64,000 bases of DNA from Adenophora triphylla var. japonica (GCA_022495995.1 JAFEMH010001454.1:406989-470988), one strand, 5' to 3'; positions 47,347-58,222 are shown, numbered from the stretch's first letter. Program-made: numbers and translations. Notes: a model not told the origin generated them from the sequence alone.

Positions 47347-48443
47347 TGATATAAACAAAACAAAACAAAACACACAAGACGAAATTATAGCAATGAACCT
47401 ACAGTTTCAACAAAAAGATATTTTCTCATCATAAATGCTAAAAATCCATCAATAACAAAACATAGAATCATTTTTCAGAACAATGCGACACATCTTGTTA
47501 CAAAGCCAAATCACCAGTTAGATATACTCTGTAATGGGTTTGATTTATGTGAATGCATAGGGAGGAGGTAAGAGTACTCAAACAAGCATACATATCTCGC
47601 TTCTCTTAATAATTAAAAAGAAAAAAAAATCAAAATGAAAATGAAAAAGCACATTCATCATAATGGCAACAAAAAGTTGTGGCGTTCAAAATTTCACCGA
47701 GAGCAAGCCATCGCCTATACATCTGTCACATCAAGAATTTAAAACAAGATCACATACCTGCAAGTGTGTCATCGACGACGGCGTTTGATCGAGAGAGGGA
47801 AAGAGATTAGAGAGCGAGAGCGAGGGCGAGGAGGGCGACGGCGTTTGAACTGGAACTGAAGTGAAAAGAGGGATTAGAAAGCCCTAGAATAGAAAAGGGA
47901 ACGTCAACGACAAAACAGGATAAGAAAAAAAAATGAAAATTCGACGTCGTCGTTTTGAGAGGGCGCTTAAAAAAAGGTTGGTTTGGCCCGCCCCGCCATG
48001 CCCCAAACCCGTTTGGCCCGCTCCCGTATGGGCCAGCCCGAATTGGCCCACTTTAATTTGGTTTAATAGTTTTAAAGCACAACACACCCCTATTGCATAG
48101 CGGGGCGGGCTGACCCGACGGACTCAACCCAAATTGACGGCTCTACATGCACATGGACAATTTGTTAAATTTCTAACATTCTTAGAATTTATGGTGCAAA
48201 ACAGAATAATTTTAATATGATGTACCACTTCGACACAATTTTATAATGAGGTAGTTAGTTTTTAATGAGTGTCAGAAAAAGTGGTCCAATTCAAATCAAA
48301 AATAAAATACGCATGTGATATTTCATGTTTCGAAAGTACGTACGTGACATTGACTATCTCCGGTTAGTATGCATGACGATTTGGCAATAAACTCGTGATT
48401 GATCCGAATGCAGTTTTTTTTGGTTTCATTCCTTAAGGCCCTT

Positions 48444-50584
48444 TGTAAGTACCCAAATCCGGATCGTCAAAATCTGTTAAAAGTTAACCGGAATCCGTTA
48501 ACTGGCCCTTTTCAGGTTAACCGGAACCCGTTAAACTCCCCATCCTCGAGCCAACGAGACATCCCGGGACTGCCCCGTGCATCCCGACATCAAAGTGTAT
48601 TCATCACACGTTATCACACGTAAAAGTACAACTTTCCTTTTAAAACGCACTTTTCAGGACTTTTCGGGGGCGTTTCGAACATTTTTCGGACAGTTATTTA
48701 GAAAACGGACAAAATCGAGAATAACGAGACAAAAACCCTAGTCCTGGTGACTTATCGGGACACTTGGCACGCATGCATGGCCTCCCCCATCCCCATCAAT
48801 CAAATTCAAGGGTGAAAAGACCAAAATGCCCCTGAAACTAAGAGTTAGGCCGTCAGGCCTGTTTTACTTGAAAAGCCAGAATTCTCATCAAGTCCCCCAA
48901 ATTTCCAAAATACCCAAAAACCTCCCAAATTGAGGATAAGGCCGTCCGGCCTGTTTTGTATTTTCACCCCTATAAATACAAGGGCTGTCATTTGTAAAAA
49001 AAAAAAAGAAAAAGATTAACCCTCTCTCAAAAAACCCACGGTTCAAGGCTGTTCTACCCCCTCCCGAGTCCCGTTTTGTCTCGATTTGCGTGAAAATCCT
49101 GTTTTCCGACCAAACACGAACTAAACAACCTCGAAACACCTTTCAAACACCAAAACCATATCCCGTATACGTAAACCGAGCCAAAGAGTCAACCCCTAGC
49201 CATAGGTAACACTCTCCCTCTCTCTAAAACCCCATTTCACCTCGATTTACGCATCAAACGCTATTTTCGTTCCGGTCGAAACTCTCAAAATGTAGACGTA
49301 ATGCCGTCTACGGGGCTCGATACATTTTACCCCTTAATCATCTTCTCTCCCGTAAGAGAAGTAATTTCGGGTTAAAACGGCGTTCCGGCTCCGTTTTTAC
49401 GTTTATGTCATTTACGGTCCGGATCGTTTGATCCGTTGATTCGTTCTTTACCGTCCGAACCGTTTGGTTCGTGATCGTCATTTACAAAATCCAGATCGTT
49501 TGATCTGTCGTACCGTCATTTAATTTCTGTACCTTTACAAATCCGAGTCGTTTGGCTCGTCGATCGCATCTTTACTGTTCGGATCGTTTGATTCCGTTGA
49601 TACCGCACTTTAAATACTGTCATTTACAAGTCCGAGACGTTTGGTTCATGGTAGTATTTACTTATAAAAGTCCGAGTCACAAAATGACTCGTTGATCGCA
49701 TATCATTTAATGCCCCTTTTCATGAAATTGGTAACAATGTAATGCCCAGTTCAAAATCGGAGTTCGTCATTCGAACTCCTTTTAAAAAACAACACAAAAT
49801 CGACGTTTGGCATCCAAACGCTCATTTTCGACTCAAAACCCGACGTTTGACATTCAAACGCTTTTTTCATTAAAATCAACGTTTGACATTCAAACTAAAG
49901 ATTTAAGTTCGTCACTCGAACCCCGTTTTCAAAACAACACAAAATCGACGTTTGGCATCCAAACGCTCATTTTCGACTCAAAACCCGACGTTTGACATTC
50001 AAACGCTCTTTTCATTAAAATCAACATTTTACATTCAAACTAAAGATTTCAGTTCGTCATTCGAACCCTCTTTTCAAAACTCAAAACCGACGTTTGTCAT
50101 TCAAATGCTCGCCTTTTACCACAAATCCACGTTTGTCATTCAAACCAAGATTAAAGCTTGTCATTCAAGCTCCTTTTCAAAATGCAGCACACACACACAC
50201 AAAATTTCGAGAAAGGTAGAAAGACTCGTCATATGAGGAGTTTCGAGTGATCTCAATATACTTTTCCCGAAACGTAACGTGACCTCCGAACCTAACAATC
50301 TCTAGTCCTAAAAGCCTTTTTTTAAGTTTTGGCTACCAATCAAAACGTTCCATTTTTAAAGCCTTTTTTCAAGTTTTGGCTACCAATCAAAACGTCACAT
50401 TTTCAAAGCCTTTTTTTCATGTTTTGGCTGCCAATCAAAACGTTCCATTTTCAAAGCCATTTTCAAAGTTTGGACTCATAATACAAAACGGCGTGGCGAC
50501 TCTCCCTTTCATTTTCCAGGCGAGGTCCCAAGTCCGCGAAATGTCGCTCGCCGCGTCCCCCTACGCGCGATCCGAGTAATTTCT
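48444..50584 (+). mobile_element. Probable solo LTR or LTR fragment of a Tat-type family
   Basis: It begins TGTAAGTACCCAAATCCGG, similar to the start of the outer LTR (TGTGAGTACCCCGATCCG). It carries a TATA box TATAAATACA at 48971-48980 and ends with a GGCGTGGCGACTCTCCC block (about 50489) comparable with the end of the outer LTR. No internal region follows. CCCTT occurs both before the start and at 50585-50589, but a CA end is not clear, so the right border is uncertain. The part after the TATA box holds a long array of hairpins. Confidence 0.6.
49420..50171 (+). repeat. Array of about 18 short hairpins with variable stems and fixed loops
   Basis: Group 1, loop GTTT: CGGATC/GATCCG (49420), CGAACC/GGTTCG (49456), CAGATC/GATCTG (49492), CGAGTC/GGCTCG (49544), CGGATC/GATTCCG (49580), weaker at 49633, and CGAGTCA/TGACTCG with loop CAAAA (49673). 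Group 2, loop CAT: CGTTTGG/CCAAACG (49804, 49949) and CGTTTGA/TCAAACG (49844, 49988). Group 3, loop TCATT or TCACT: GGAGTTCG/CGAACTCC (49759), GTTCG/CGAAC (49907, 50052), GTTTG/CAAAC (50131) and AGCTTG/CAAGCT (50155). The loops hardly vary; the stems vary in pairs. The array is downstream of the LTR TATA box, so it would be transcribed. Confidence 0.85.
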
Positions 50585-50887
50585 CCCTTTCTTCTCAAAC
50601 AAAAAGTTATAAAAACCCACTTAATTTATTAAAGTCCACATACACCTAAAGCCCATATCAAAATTCCATATAAACCCAACACCCATTTGATCCAATCAAG
50701 TAGACTGCTCAAATTGGCATCTCCGTCCTCTCACCTCCCCAGATCTGTCTGACGCTCTCACCTCATCTCTCTCTGACTCCTTTAGATTTTCAAGCATCCC
50801 CTCTCAACCACCGCCTCCTACCGCACATTCACCGTCTTTCCCCTTCTTTGTCACAGTAGCTCAACCTAAGTCGCCGACCGCCGTCTT
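50585..50887. other. Region without recognised gene
   Basis: Starts AT-rich (50600-50690), then C/T-rich (50720-50860). The C/T-rich part may be 5' UTR or early exon sequence belonging to the DJ-1 fragment that follows. Confidence 0.4.
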
Positions 50888-50996
50888 TTTGAAAGTTGTT
50901 ATCATGGTGGATGTGTTGCGCAGAGCTGGTGCTCAAGTGACTGTTGCATAGTCGAGTCGGAGATCCATGTTGAAGCTTTCGGTCTCCTAAACAACG
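50888..50996 (+). pseudogene. DJ-1/PfpI family gene fragment
   Basis: One frame gives KVVIMVDVLRRAGAQVTVA and, after a small deletion that creates TAG, the next frame gives VESEIHVEAFGLLNN. The block VDVLRRAGAxVTVASVE is characteristic of plant DJ-1 homologs (glyoxalase III/chaperone-like proteins). The preceding GSEE motif and everything downstream, including the nucleophile Cys, are absent, so this is a relic. It may have been carried by a transposon. Confidence 0.6.
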
Positions 50997-51017
50997 TTTT
51001 TCTTAGTTAATTGAAAA

Positions 51018-51470
51018 AGAAACACAAATGTGAAAAATTATGAAAAAAATACTGTTATACCTATGTATAAGAGTTATTTTAGTCTTATACATTTGGGTAT
51101 AGGAGCGAATAGCTTAATAAAACATGAGATTTTTTTTAATATTTTTAAGAAAAAAGTGAAAAATTGTGAAAAAAATACTCTTATACCTCAAGGTATAAGA
51201 GTAATTTTAGTCTTATAAATTTGGGTATAAGAGCGACGAGCATTAATAATGTGTGAGTATGAGTTTATGTGAAATTTTGTATGTCGCCCGGACTTTTATG
51301 GGTTTGATATCTCGCCTATGAGCCTTCTATCGTATTACAAACAATTGTGTCATTTTATACCCAAATATGTTATTTAGACACAAATTTATTTTATTTTTAC
51401 CACTGTACTACAAACAATATGAGTCTTTTATCGTATTACAAACAATATTTTCATTTTAACCCAAATTAGT
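51018..51470. repeat. Two pairs of AT-rich direct repeats downstream of the ammonium transporter
   Basis: A block TGAAAAATTATGAAAAAAAT ... GGGTATAGGAGCGA at 51031-51102 recurs at 51158-51230. Each has a hairpin; in the second it is CTTATACC/GGTATAAG with loop TCAA. A second repeated block TATCGTATTACAAACAAT is at 51329 and 51431. No ORF. The transporter 3' UTR probably ends in 51480-51672. Confidence 0.75.
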
Positions 51471-51672
51471 ACAAGATTAAAAACTTAATGAAACAAAACT
51501 CCACAAAAAGTTGTTTGACATAATAACAACAATACAAAGGTACAATAGTCTTTTATTCTCTTCTCAAGGGAATAATATGTCAAGAAAATCACTTTTTTGA
51601 TGAACAACTAAAAGAAAATGAAAACAACATCAGTCACTTCTCTTGAAGACCTTCTGAATTAACATCAAATTT

Positions 51673-53913
51673 TTATGCCATCTCAATCTGACCACCTCTT
51701 CCTTTACTAGGAACTTCAAGATCATAAGAATTCTCGACCCGGTCCCCTTGTCCCCAAATAGCATAAGCTTCTTCCCCGTGCGCAGCTTCATCGCCAATCT
51801 CCATATCTTCTTCAGACATACTCAACGGCACAATCAGTTGCACAAACAGACAAACCAATGATGTCATGACAACATTTAGTACAACCACGAAAACAATCCC
51901 AAGTAGTTGGATTCCCATCTGTCTGAACGCTAGATGGACGTCGTGGCGAGTCCCAGAGTGCAAGCCGTGGAAAAAGCCCATGTACTTCAGTGGCTTTCCA
52001 TAGAACAATTCACACAAGTGAGGTTCAGAAAAGAGGCCCGTGAGGATTCCTCCGAGAGAGCCTGCAATGGCATGGGTGTGTAGCACTGCCATGGTGTCGT
52101 CGACTTTTTGAAGAAGCTCGGATTTTTTATGCACCACCATCATTGTGAACCATGGGATAGAGCCGGAGAGTAGTCCCATGATTATGGCCGAATATCCTTC
52201 TACAACACCTATATACATCCAATCACGTCATAAAATGATATTCTAGGTTAGGGAAAAACATTGAAGATAACAGTGCTTCAATGATATTGCTGACGTGGTA
52301 TCACAAGCCAACAAAAATGGATCTAGGGTTGGTAAAATACAGTAGCCGGAATTTAGACCATTAGATCATGTACAAAGCATAGAATTGTCTTTTGACCCCA
52401 TTCTCCCACCAACAAGTGTGTGCATTTGTTAGAGATGGAATCTAAGCCGTTGAGCAATCCGACTCCTATGAAGTTGGACTGCATAGCCTCAATATTAATA
52501 AAAATAACAGATTCTTTAAAAGGTAAACAATCACATGAAGAGGGTGTCTCGTACCATCGGTATCACTGTTATACTCAATATCTACCTATGATTATGAACA
52601 AATACATACTATTTTCTTGCTTTAAATCCTTATTATAACTAAATTAACGCCTATTTCGGTCTTGAATCTTATTTTTTCCAAAAACAACCTTAGTTATCTA
52701 CAAGCGGATAAGTTAAGAGTTTGAGGGGTTTGAGGGAGTAGTACCAGCAGCAGGAGTGATGGCAACTAAGCCAGTGATCATGCCTTGAACTGCACCAATT
52801 ACAGAAGCTTTTTTGAAAAAGATTACGTCGAGCATTAGCCATGTCAGCAAGCTAGTAGCTGCACAGACATGAGTGTTCAAGACAGCCAAAGAAGCATCAG
52901 AACTTGCAGCATAAGGGTCTCCTCCATTGAACCCTGTCCACCCCATCCATAGCAATCCTGCTCCTGCTAACATCAGAATGATATTGTTTGGAGGAAACCT
53001 TTCCCTATCTTTGGTCAATCTTGGTCCTACCTGAAAAATCATTTTCAGGTAGTGTTTAGACAAATATATACTCCCTCCGTCCTAATGTTTTGGTTATTAA
53101 ATCTGAATGAATGTGCGGAGATTAAGGAAAAAGTTGAGTGTTGTGAGAATGAAAAGTAAAGAAGAAGAGATTTTTGTTGTGAATATGACAAGCGGTCCCA
53201 TTGACTATTTTGGGTTAGTAACCAAAACATTGGGACGAAATAAGTAACCAGAACTTTGGGACGAAGGGAGTATATATGTGTACCCAATATGCAGCAGTGA
53301 AACCGGCAACGCCAGAGGAAAGATGGATAACATAGCCACCAGAATAGTCAATAATACCCATTGTGGATAACCAACCATTAGTTGACCATATAGTAAATGC
53401 ACCAACAGTGTAAGAAAATGTTAGCCAAAGAGGAACAAACAACATCCACGCGTAAAAATTCATTCTTCCCAATAATGCCCCTGCAATCAAGATCAAAGTG
53501 ATAGCTGCAAAAACAAACTGGAAAAACACCATAGTCGCGTTTGGGAAGTATCCCAAGAACGCCTTTTCGAGAAGATACTTTTGTTCAAGGGCGACATTGA
53601 CTTTTCCCCAAACGGGGATTAGTTGATCACCAAAAGACAGTCTATACCCCCAGCAGACCCAACAAACGAGCACCATAGCAAAGGCGTATAGAGCCATAAA
53701 AGCGGAGTTTACTGCCCATTTCTTTTTTACCGCTCCACCATATAAAATAATAAGACCCGGGACACTCTGCATGCCTACTAGAGTTGCTGCAACAAGTTGC
53801 CACGCGTTGTCACCTTTGTTCATCCAGTCTGGACTTGCTATGTCAGGCAACAAGTTTGGAGGAAAGGCAAAGGGAGGGGGCGGGGGAGGCCCGGGGGGTG
53901 TAAAATAACTCAT
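51673..53913 (-). CDS. Ammonium transporter, AMT2/AMT3 subfamily
   Basis: Three exons join in phase: 53913-53284, 53030-52745 and 52208-51673, giving 483 residues, typical for AMT proteins. A proline-rich N-terminus is followed by [18 protein letters not shown], then membrane segments. The substrate-path residues are present: [13 protein letters not shown] (first pore His), [10 protein letters not shown] (vestibule region) and [18 protein letters not shown] (second pore His). Family knowledge: an 11-helix trimeric plasma-membrane channel-like protein for ammonium uptake or root-to-shoot transfer. The cytosolic tail ends with acidic and [12 protein letters not shown] sequence, as in AMT2/3 types rather than AMT1. 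An in-frame ATG at 53991 would add 26 residues; I prefer 53913 because the conserved region starts there. A broken paralog lies upstream. Confidence 0.92.
53071..53270. mobile_element. Stowaway-type MITE filling intron 1 of the ammonium transporter
   Basis: Ends CTCCCTCCGTCCTAATGTT and its near complement, TA at 53069-53070 and 53271-53272. It takes up 200 of the 253 bases of the intron (53031-53283). The donor at 53283 is 13 bases from its right end. Confidence 0.88.
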
Positions 53914-53991
53914 TTTAACTCCCCTTTGACCTTTTGACTTTACGAAGCAAGAAAGAGAGATGAAGGCAGAGAAAGTGATCTTCAATACCAT

Positions 53992-55242
53992 GATGGCAAG
54001 GATTTATATAGTAGTACTAGCCTAAGCCCGTGTCCAAGGCCACGTTTACGTTTTGTTTTTTTTTTTTTTTTTTTTTAATATATATATCACCAAAAAAAAA
54101 ATAAAAAAAATTGCATGTATGTCGCACGACATACAAAGGTGGGAGGGCAAAACGGGAAAGGGAGTGAATAGTGAGGGCAAAAGGGTCATTTCCGCGGACG
54201 AAACTGTTCATTCAACTGTTCCTTTGCTGAGCTGGACCGCTTTGATTTATACTATAGATAAGGCAAGTAATCCTGCAAAAATATCACTTGTATAAGTTAA
54301 ATATTTTAGAGTTGATTCTCACAACGAGCTGTTAGAACGATGATAGTATCTATATTGGCATTGTTAGCTAGATAGGATAGTATTGTATTGTTGATGTACA
54401 TAGTGGCACACATTGTTTTTTAATTTTCTTGATTTGTCATTGGTTATTTCAATAATATTAATTACAAAATAAGCTCATCTGAACTGTAACTTATCAGGTC
54501 TTGTAATGTTTCTGCTTGAAACTCCATATGACATTGTCCTGAGGCCCCAACCCATCACCTCCATACACACAACAGGCACACACTATTAAAAAAACAAAAA
54601 ACAAAAAAAAACACTAAATTCAACGGCGCACCTTTCTGAACATATATTCAGAATCTTTTCCTGCTGGCTGTTTCTACTTAGGAATTCCCGAGAGCAAAGC
54701 AACCTCCTTTAGGTGTCAGATTGCTAAATATATTAACTTTGTTTGGAAAGACATGTTTGTCTTATGGGAATGAGTAGTGTGTAGCCGTGTAAAATTAGGA
54801 ATGAATCTTTGTTTTCACGTTCCTATTATTGATAGTAATTTCATAAATGTCCGAAACTGAAATTCTCGTCCACTTATCCTTGACATACATAACAAATATG
54901 GGTTTGAACAATACGGTAATCAAATGCCCATTTTCCCACTTCAAGTGTTGAAGTAACCTTGCAAGACCAGAAAAATTTCTCACTTCCTGTTCTTGTTTTA
55001 ATCTTCTGAAGAAAAGCGCAAAAATATGCACCTTCCAGGTCAGATTTTAAGTTAATGAAATGCCTTTTTGTTAAAAATCATAACCGAAGATTGTTATACT
55101 GACAATTCAACCAAATTCATCTCAAGTTACTCTTATTTTCTTCCTATGGAAGCATATATCACTATTTTTCTCATGTCATCTGCTGCATATATCAAGCATT
55201 GCACTTTCTTGATGAACCACGAGGCACACTGACTAAAAAGTA
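53992..55242. other. Upstream region of the ammonium transporter
   Basis: No gene recognised. A T-run (54051-54077) is followed by a perfect 8-bp palindrome GTATGTCGCACGACATAC (54118-54135), about 200 bases upstream of the start codon, with the TGTCGNNCGACA core seen in the outer LTR. A second A-rich run lies at 54583-54613. The segment 54117-54280 may be an old LTR piece. Confidence 0.5.
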
Positions 55243-55311
55243 CTACCTCCGTCCCAAAATGTGTCCAAAAAAATTTAATTTTTTTGGACATTCATTTTGG
55301 TACGGAGGGAG
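55243..55311. mobile_element. Very short Stowaway-like hairpin (69 bp)
   Basis: CTACCTCCGTCCCAAAATG at the left pairs with CATTTTGGTACGGAGGGAG at the right, with TGTCCAAAAAAATT pairing with AATTTTTTTGGACA between. It forms an almost complete hairpin with a few-base loop. TA is present only on the left. Confidence 0.6.
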
Positions 55312-55322
55312 AAAGTCCATTT

Positions 55323-55753
55323 TCATATCATTTCAACTTGACCAGATCCTCCTTTACTAGGGACATCAAAATCGTTATAATTAGAGTATCTCGAACTACT
55401 CTCAATCCTATCGCCTTGTCCCCAAATAGCATAAGCTTCTTCCCCATGAGCAGCTTCATCTCCAATCTCCATATCCTCTTCTGACATCCTCGAAGGCACA
55501 ATCAACTGTACGAAAAGACAAACTAAGGTTGTCGTGACAATATTTAGTACTGTCACAAATACTATCCCAATTATCTGAACCCCCATCTGTCTGAGTCCGA
55601 GATGGAAGTGTCAAGTGTGCTTTGTCCCAGAAAACAGGCCATGGAAAAAGCCCATATATTATTGTGGCTTACCATAGAACAAAAGGCATAAATGAGGCTC
55701 AGAAAAGAGACCAGTTAGGAGTCCTCCGAGACAGCCTGCAATGGCATGAGTAT
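55323..55753 (-). pseudogene. Truncated second ammonium transporter copy
   Basis: The last-exon homolog begins at [19 protein letters not shown] (about 55745), meets a stop after FYGKPQ and a frameshift near 55620, then runs open to IEMI-type end at 55323 ([37 protein letters not shown]). Its tail is longer than in the intact gene ([10 protein letters not shown] insert). It is cut exactly at the LTR start 55754, inside the second pore-His block. The missing 5' part would lie beyond the right window edge. Confidence 0.85.
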
Positions 55754-56335
55754 TGTTGGGCCCTACATTTTTCAGTCAACGTGATTACAACTTGTACTTA
55801 ACAACTTGGTACTAACAACTTGAGTTGTTCTATTTTACAACTTGGACCTCTGCAGGTTGGGTCGCATAACGTTTCCCTATTTTTTAGGGAACATGCCGAA
55901 GACTGGTTCAACCACGTTTCTCCAGCAAATCTCGTCATTATCTCTTCATCAACAACAAGTGCGGATATATCTCTCAAGATCAACCACTTCTCCGAGTTTT
56001 AAGGCCCTCATTGTTATTTAGTTTATTTCTTGAGGTATAAAAGGGGGAGATGCACTGTAAATTCACACACACGTACTACACTAGCCTAAGCTCCCTTTTT
56101 ATATGCTCTTAGCTTTGTAATCATCAGGGAATTCTTAGTAAACTTTCGGTGAAGGTAGGAGCCACATCCTCCCGGGGTTTTGTGCTTGGCGAACAAGTTG
56201 TTCAAGGGCTTTCCCTAGTCAACAAACCACTTGTGCCTATTTCTATCTAATACGATGATCATTGTACCTAGATTCATATCACTTTAGTCACTTTTCCCTT
56301 CTTATAAATCTAATTGTTGAAATTTGACCAAAACA
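55754..56335 (+). repeat. 5' LTR of the right-hand Tat element
   Basis: Begins TGTTGGGCCCTAC and ends GACCAAAACA. A TATA box TATAAAAGG is at 56036-56044. The partner LTR is not in the window, so the end is set by the primer site that follows. Confidence 0.8.
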
Positions 56336-56338
56336 ATT

Positions 56339-56354
56339 TGGCGCCGTCTGTGGG
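56339..56354 (+). promoter_or_regulatory. Primer binding site of the right-hand Tat element
   Basis: TGGCGCCGTCTGTGGG three bases after the LTR end, a sequence frequently seen after the 5' LTR of plant Ty3/gypsy elements. Confidence 0.85.
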
Positions 56355-56379
56355 AAACTTTGATTATCAGGTATAGAAA

Positions 56380-57960
56380 TGGCCAATCCTTCATCCGGCG
56401 ATCGGACTCGGCCGACCCCTGTTTCCGGCTCCCCAAGCAATCCATCCCACAGATGCGGAAGGCTGTCGAACCTGGACTTGATGACCGGCATGGCCGATAT
56501 GTTGAAAAAAGTAAATGACCAGGTTAAATGCCCGGGAGCATACTAATACCATGATATTCAATGCCATTGATAGTCTGCGTAAAGGGAAGCAAGTTGAGAC
56601 TCAAGTATCCACTCCGTTTTCACCTTTACTTCCTAGATCTTTGTTTGGTGCGGAGTACGGGACCAAGCCATGTTGGGAGATATTCCTATGTCCAACACCC
56701 CGACGGAGAGCACAATTGTGACATCTATTCCAATCGAGCAAGCGAGATTCGGCCGACCGGCTAGCCAACTGTCTTTGTCATCTTGCTACACCTATGCTAC
56801 TCCCATTTGGGGCAAACAGGAGTTTCTTCAATACTTTTGACACTTTCGCACCTCCCGGTTAGTAATGCTCCTCTTTTTGCGAGAGAACCAACTTGTTAGG
56901 GAGATGCAAACCATTAAGGAGTTGCTCCGAAGCATGCTGGAGTCAACTTGCCATATCACCGGAGTCTCCCCAACTTGCTACAATGAGTCTCGTTTTGTAC
57001 CGGCGATAGCCGGTGTGGAGATCCCGAAGAAATTCTCGGTACCTCATATGAAGAAGTATGATGGGAGTACCGATCCGGCGAGCATGTGTTGTTGTATCGA
57101 GTCAATGGATGTCATAAGTATTCCCCCTATGTTCGAGAGAAGCATGTTTTGCGGGGGCTTTGGCTCGGCCTTGTCGGGACCGGCCTTAAAGTGGCCCTAA
57201 CGAGGACTTCCTCTAAACTCTATTTCCTCTTATGCTCAACTTGTTAACATGTTCATTAACCAATTTTCATGCAATAGGGCATTCGACAAGTTGACCGGCG
57301 ATCTTTATAGAATTGTGCAACAACCTAACGAAAATCTCAAAGAATATTTGCACGGGTTCAACAAGGAGGCGGTCACTATAACCAACTTGGACATGTCCAC
57401 GGCCCGACGAGGCGTTTCGCATGGGTTGAAGAAGAATGCGTTGTTCTACAATGAGTTGGTGATGAAAACGGAGAAACAACTGGAGGAGATCAGAACTAGG
57501 TCCCTGCCTATCATCGACCGGAAGAGGATAGCTTGGCAGCGGGGGAAATCAGCGGGAGGACTTCTACTCCTCTATTTGAGCCCTCGGACGTACGATCGGA
57601 TTCCCATCACTATAAGTCCAACGAGGCGAAACCCCCTGTTAAAAGCGAACCTTCTAGAATTCATGTTGTAGATGATGATCAAGAAGGAGATGATAATGAT
57701 TATCCACGAATTTCGAATATTGCTTTTACGTGGACATTGCGGGAATCTTATGCGCCGTGGGAAATCTTGGAGATAAAGCGAGATGGCCCAAGAAGAATGA
57801 CCGATCGGCAACTTGGAAGGACAAGTCCAAGTGGTGCGCATTTCATGAAGATTTTGGGCACACCACCGAGAAGCTGTTTCGCCTTGAGGAAGGAGATTGC
57901 TCATTTCTTTGTCCAAAGGTCTCCTTAAGGATCTATTGGGCAAGAAGAGGGTCGAAGTGA
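56380..57960 (+). pseudogene. gag of the right-hand Tat element
   Basis: Successive frames give an N-terminal Ser/Pro part, FVPAIAGVEIPKKFSVPHMK and YDGSTDPASM (57000-57090), GPALKWP, stop, then FINQFSCNRAFDKLTGDLYR and NENLKEYLHGFNKEAVTI (57250-57400), the Retrotrans_gag core. A zinc-knuckle-like WCAFHEDFGHTTEKLF occurs near 57835, with the second Cys lost. Stops and shifts at about 57200, 57540 and 57700 make it non-functional. Confidence 0.85.
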
Positions 57961-58222
57961 ATCCAAAGAAACTGGTTCGAGAGAAGAGCGGCTAGGCCGA
58001 AAAAGTTGCACCCCCTCCGGCCACGAAGGTGGTGAATGTCATTTACGGTGGGTCCCATATTTGTGGCACGACTTACTCTGCGCCAAGCGTCATGCCAAGA
58101 GCTCTAAAGAAGATCAATCGAGAATTGCTGCGAGGCACGCGTGACTTCACGAGATGGTCACATCATCTCATTTGAAGATGAAGATAAAGATAACACCTTG
58201 GACCCTCATCATGATGGTCTAG

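Larger units (their letters stand above)
17019..48146 (-). mobile_element. Degenerate hAT transposon, split by the LTR elements
   Basis: On the minus strand, a BED/hAT transposase starts near 47346 and ends near 18440, interrupted by 26.9 kb of LTR elements. The outer borders are GGCCCG-rich blocks (17019-17200 and 47975-48146). The right end read inverted begins TAGAGCCGTCAATTTGGG, and the left begins CGGTGATGGCCAAACGGG, both similar to plant hAT termini. I could not find a matching 8-bp duplication, so the exact ends are uncertain. Confidence 0.6.
14726..48394. mobile_element. Mutator-like composite element with ~230-bp inverted ends
   Basis: Sequence at 14726-14812 plus 15678-15845 is the inverted counterpart of 48170-48394: both contain GAGTTTATTGCCAAAT, the block around ACGTACTT(C/T), and AGAATGTTAGAAATTTAACA. 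The arms are about 80 to 85 percent alike by eye. The 7-mer GTGATTG stands immediately outside both ends (14719-14725 and 48395-48401). Long inverted repeats with a short target duplication fit a Mutator-like element (usual duplication 8-11 bp); no MURA transposase is visible. All other elements between these coordinates are nested inside it. Confidence 0.6.

Noticed and set aside
50585..50589. CCCTT as target duplication of the solo LTR
   Set aside because: The LTR would then end without CA; the match is short and may be chance.
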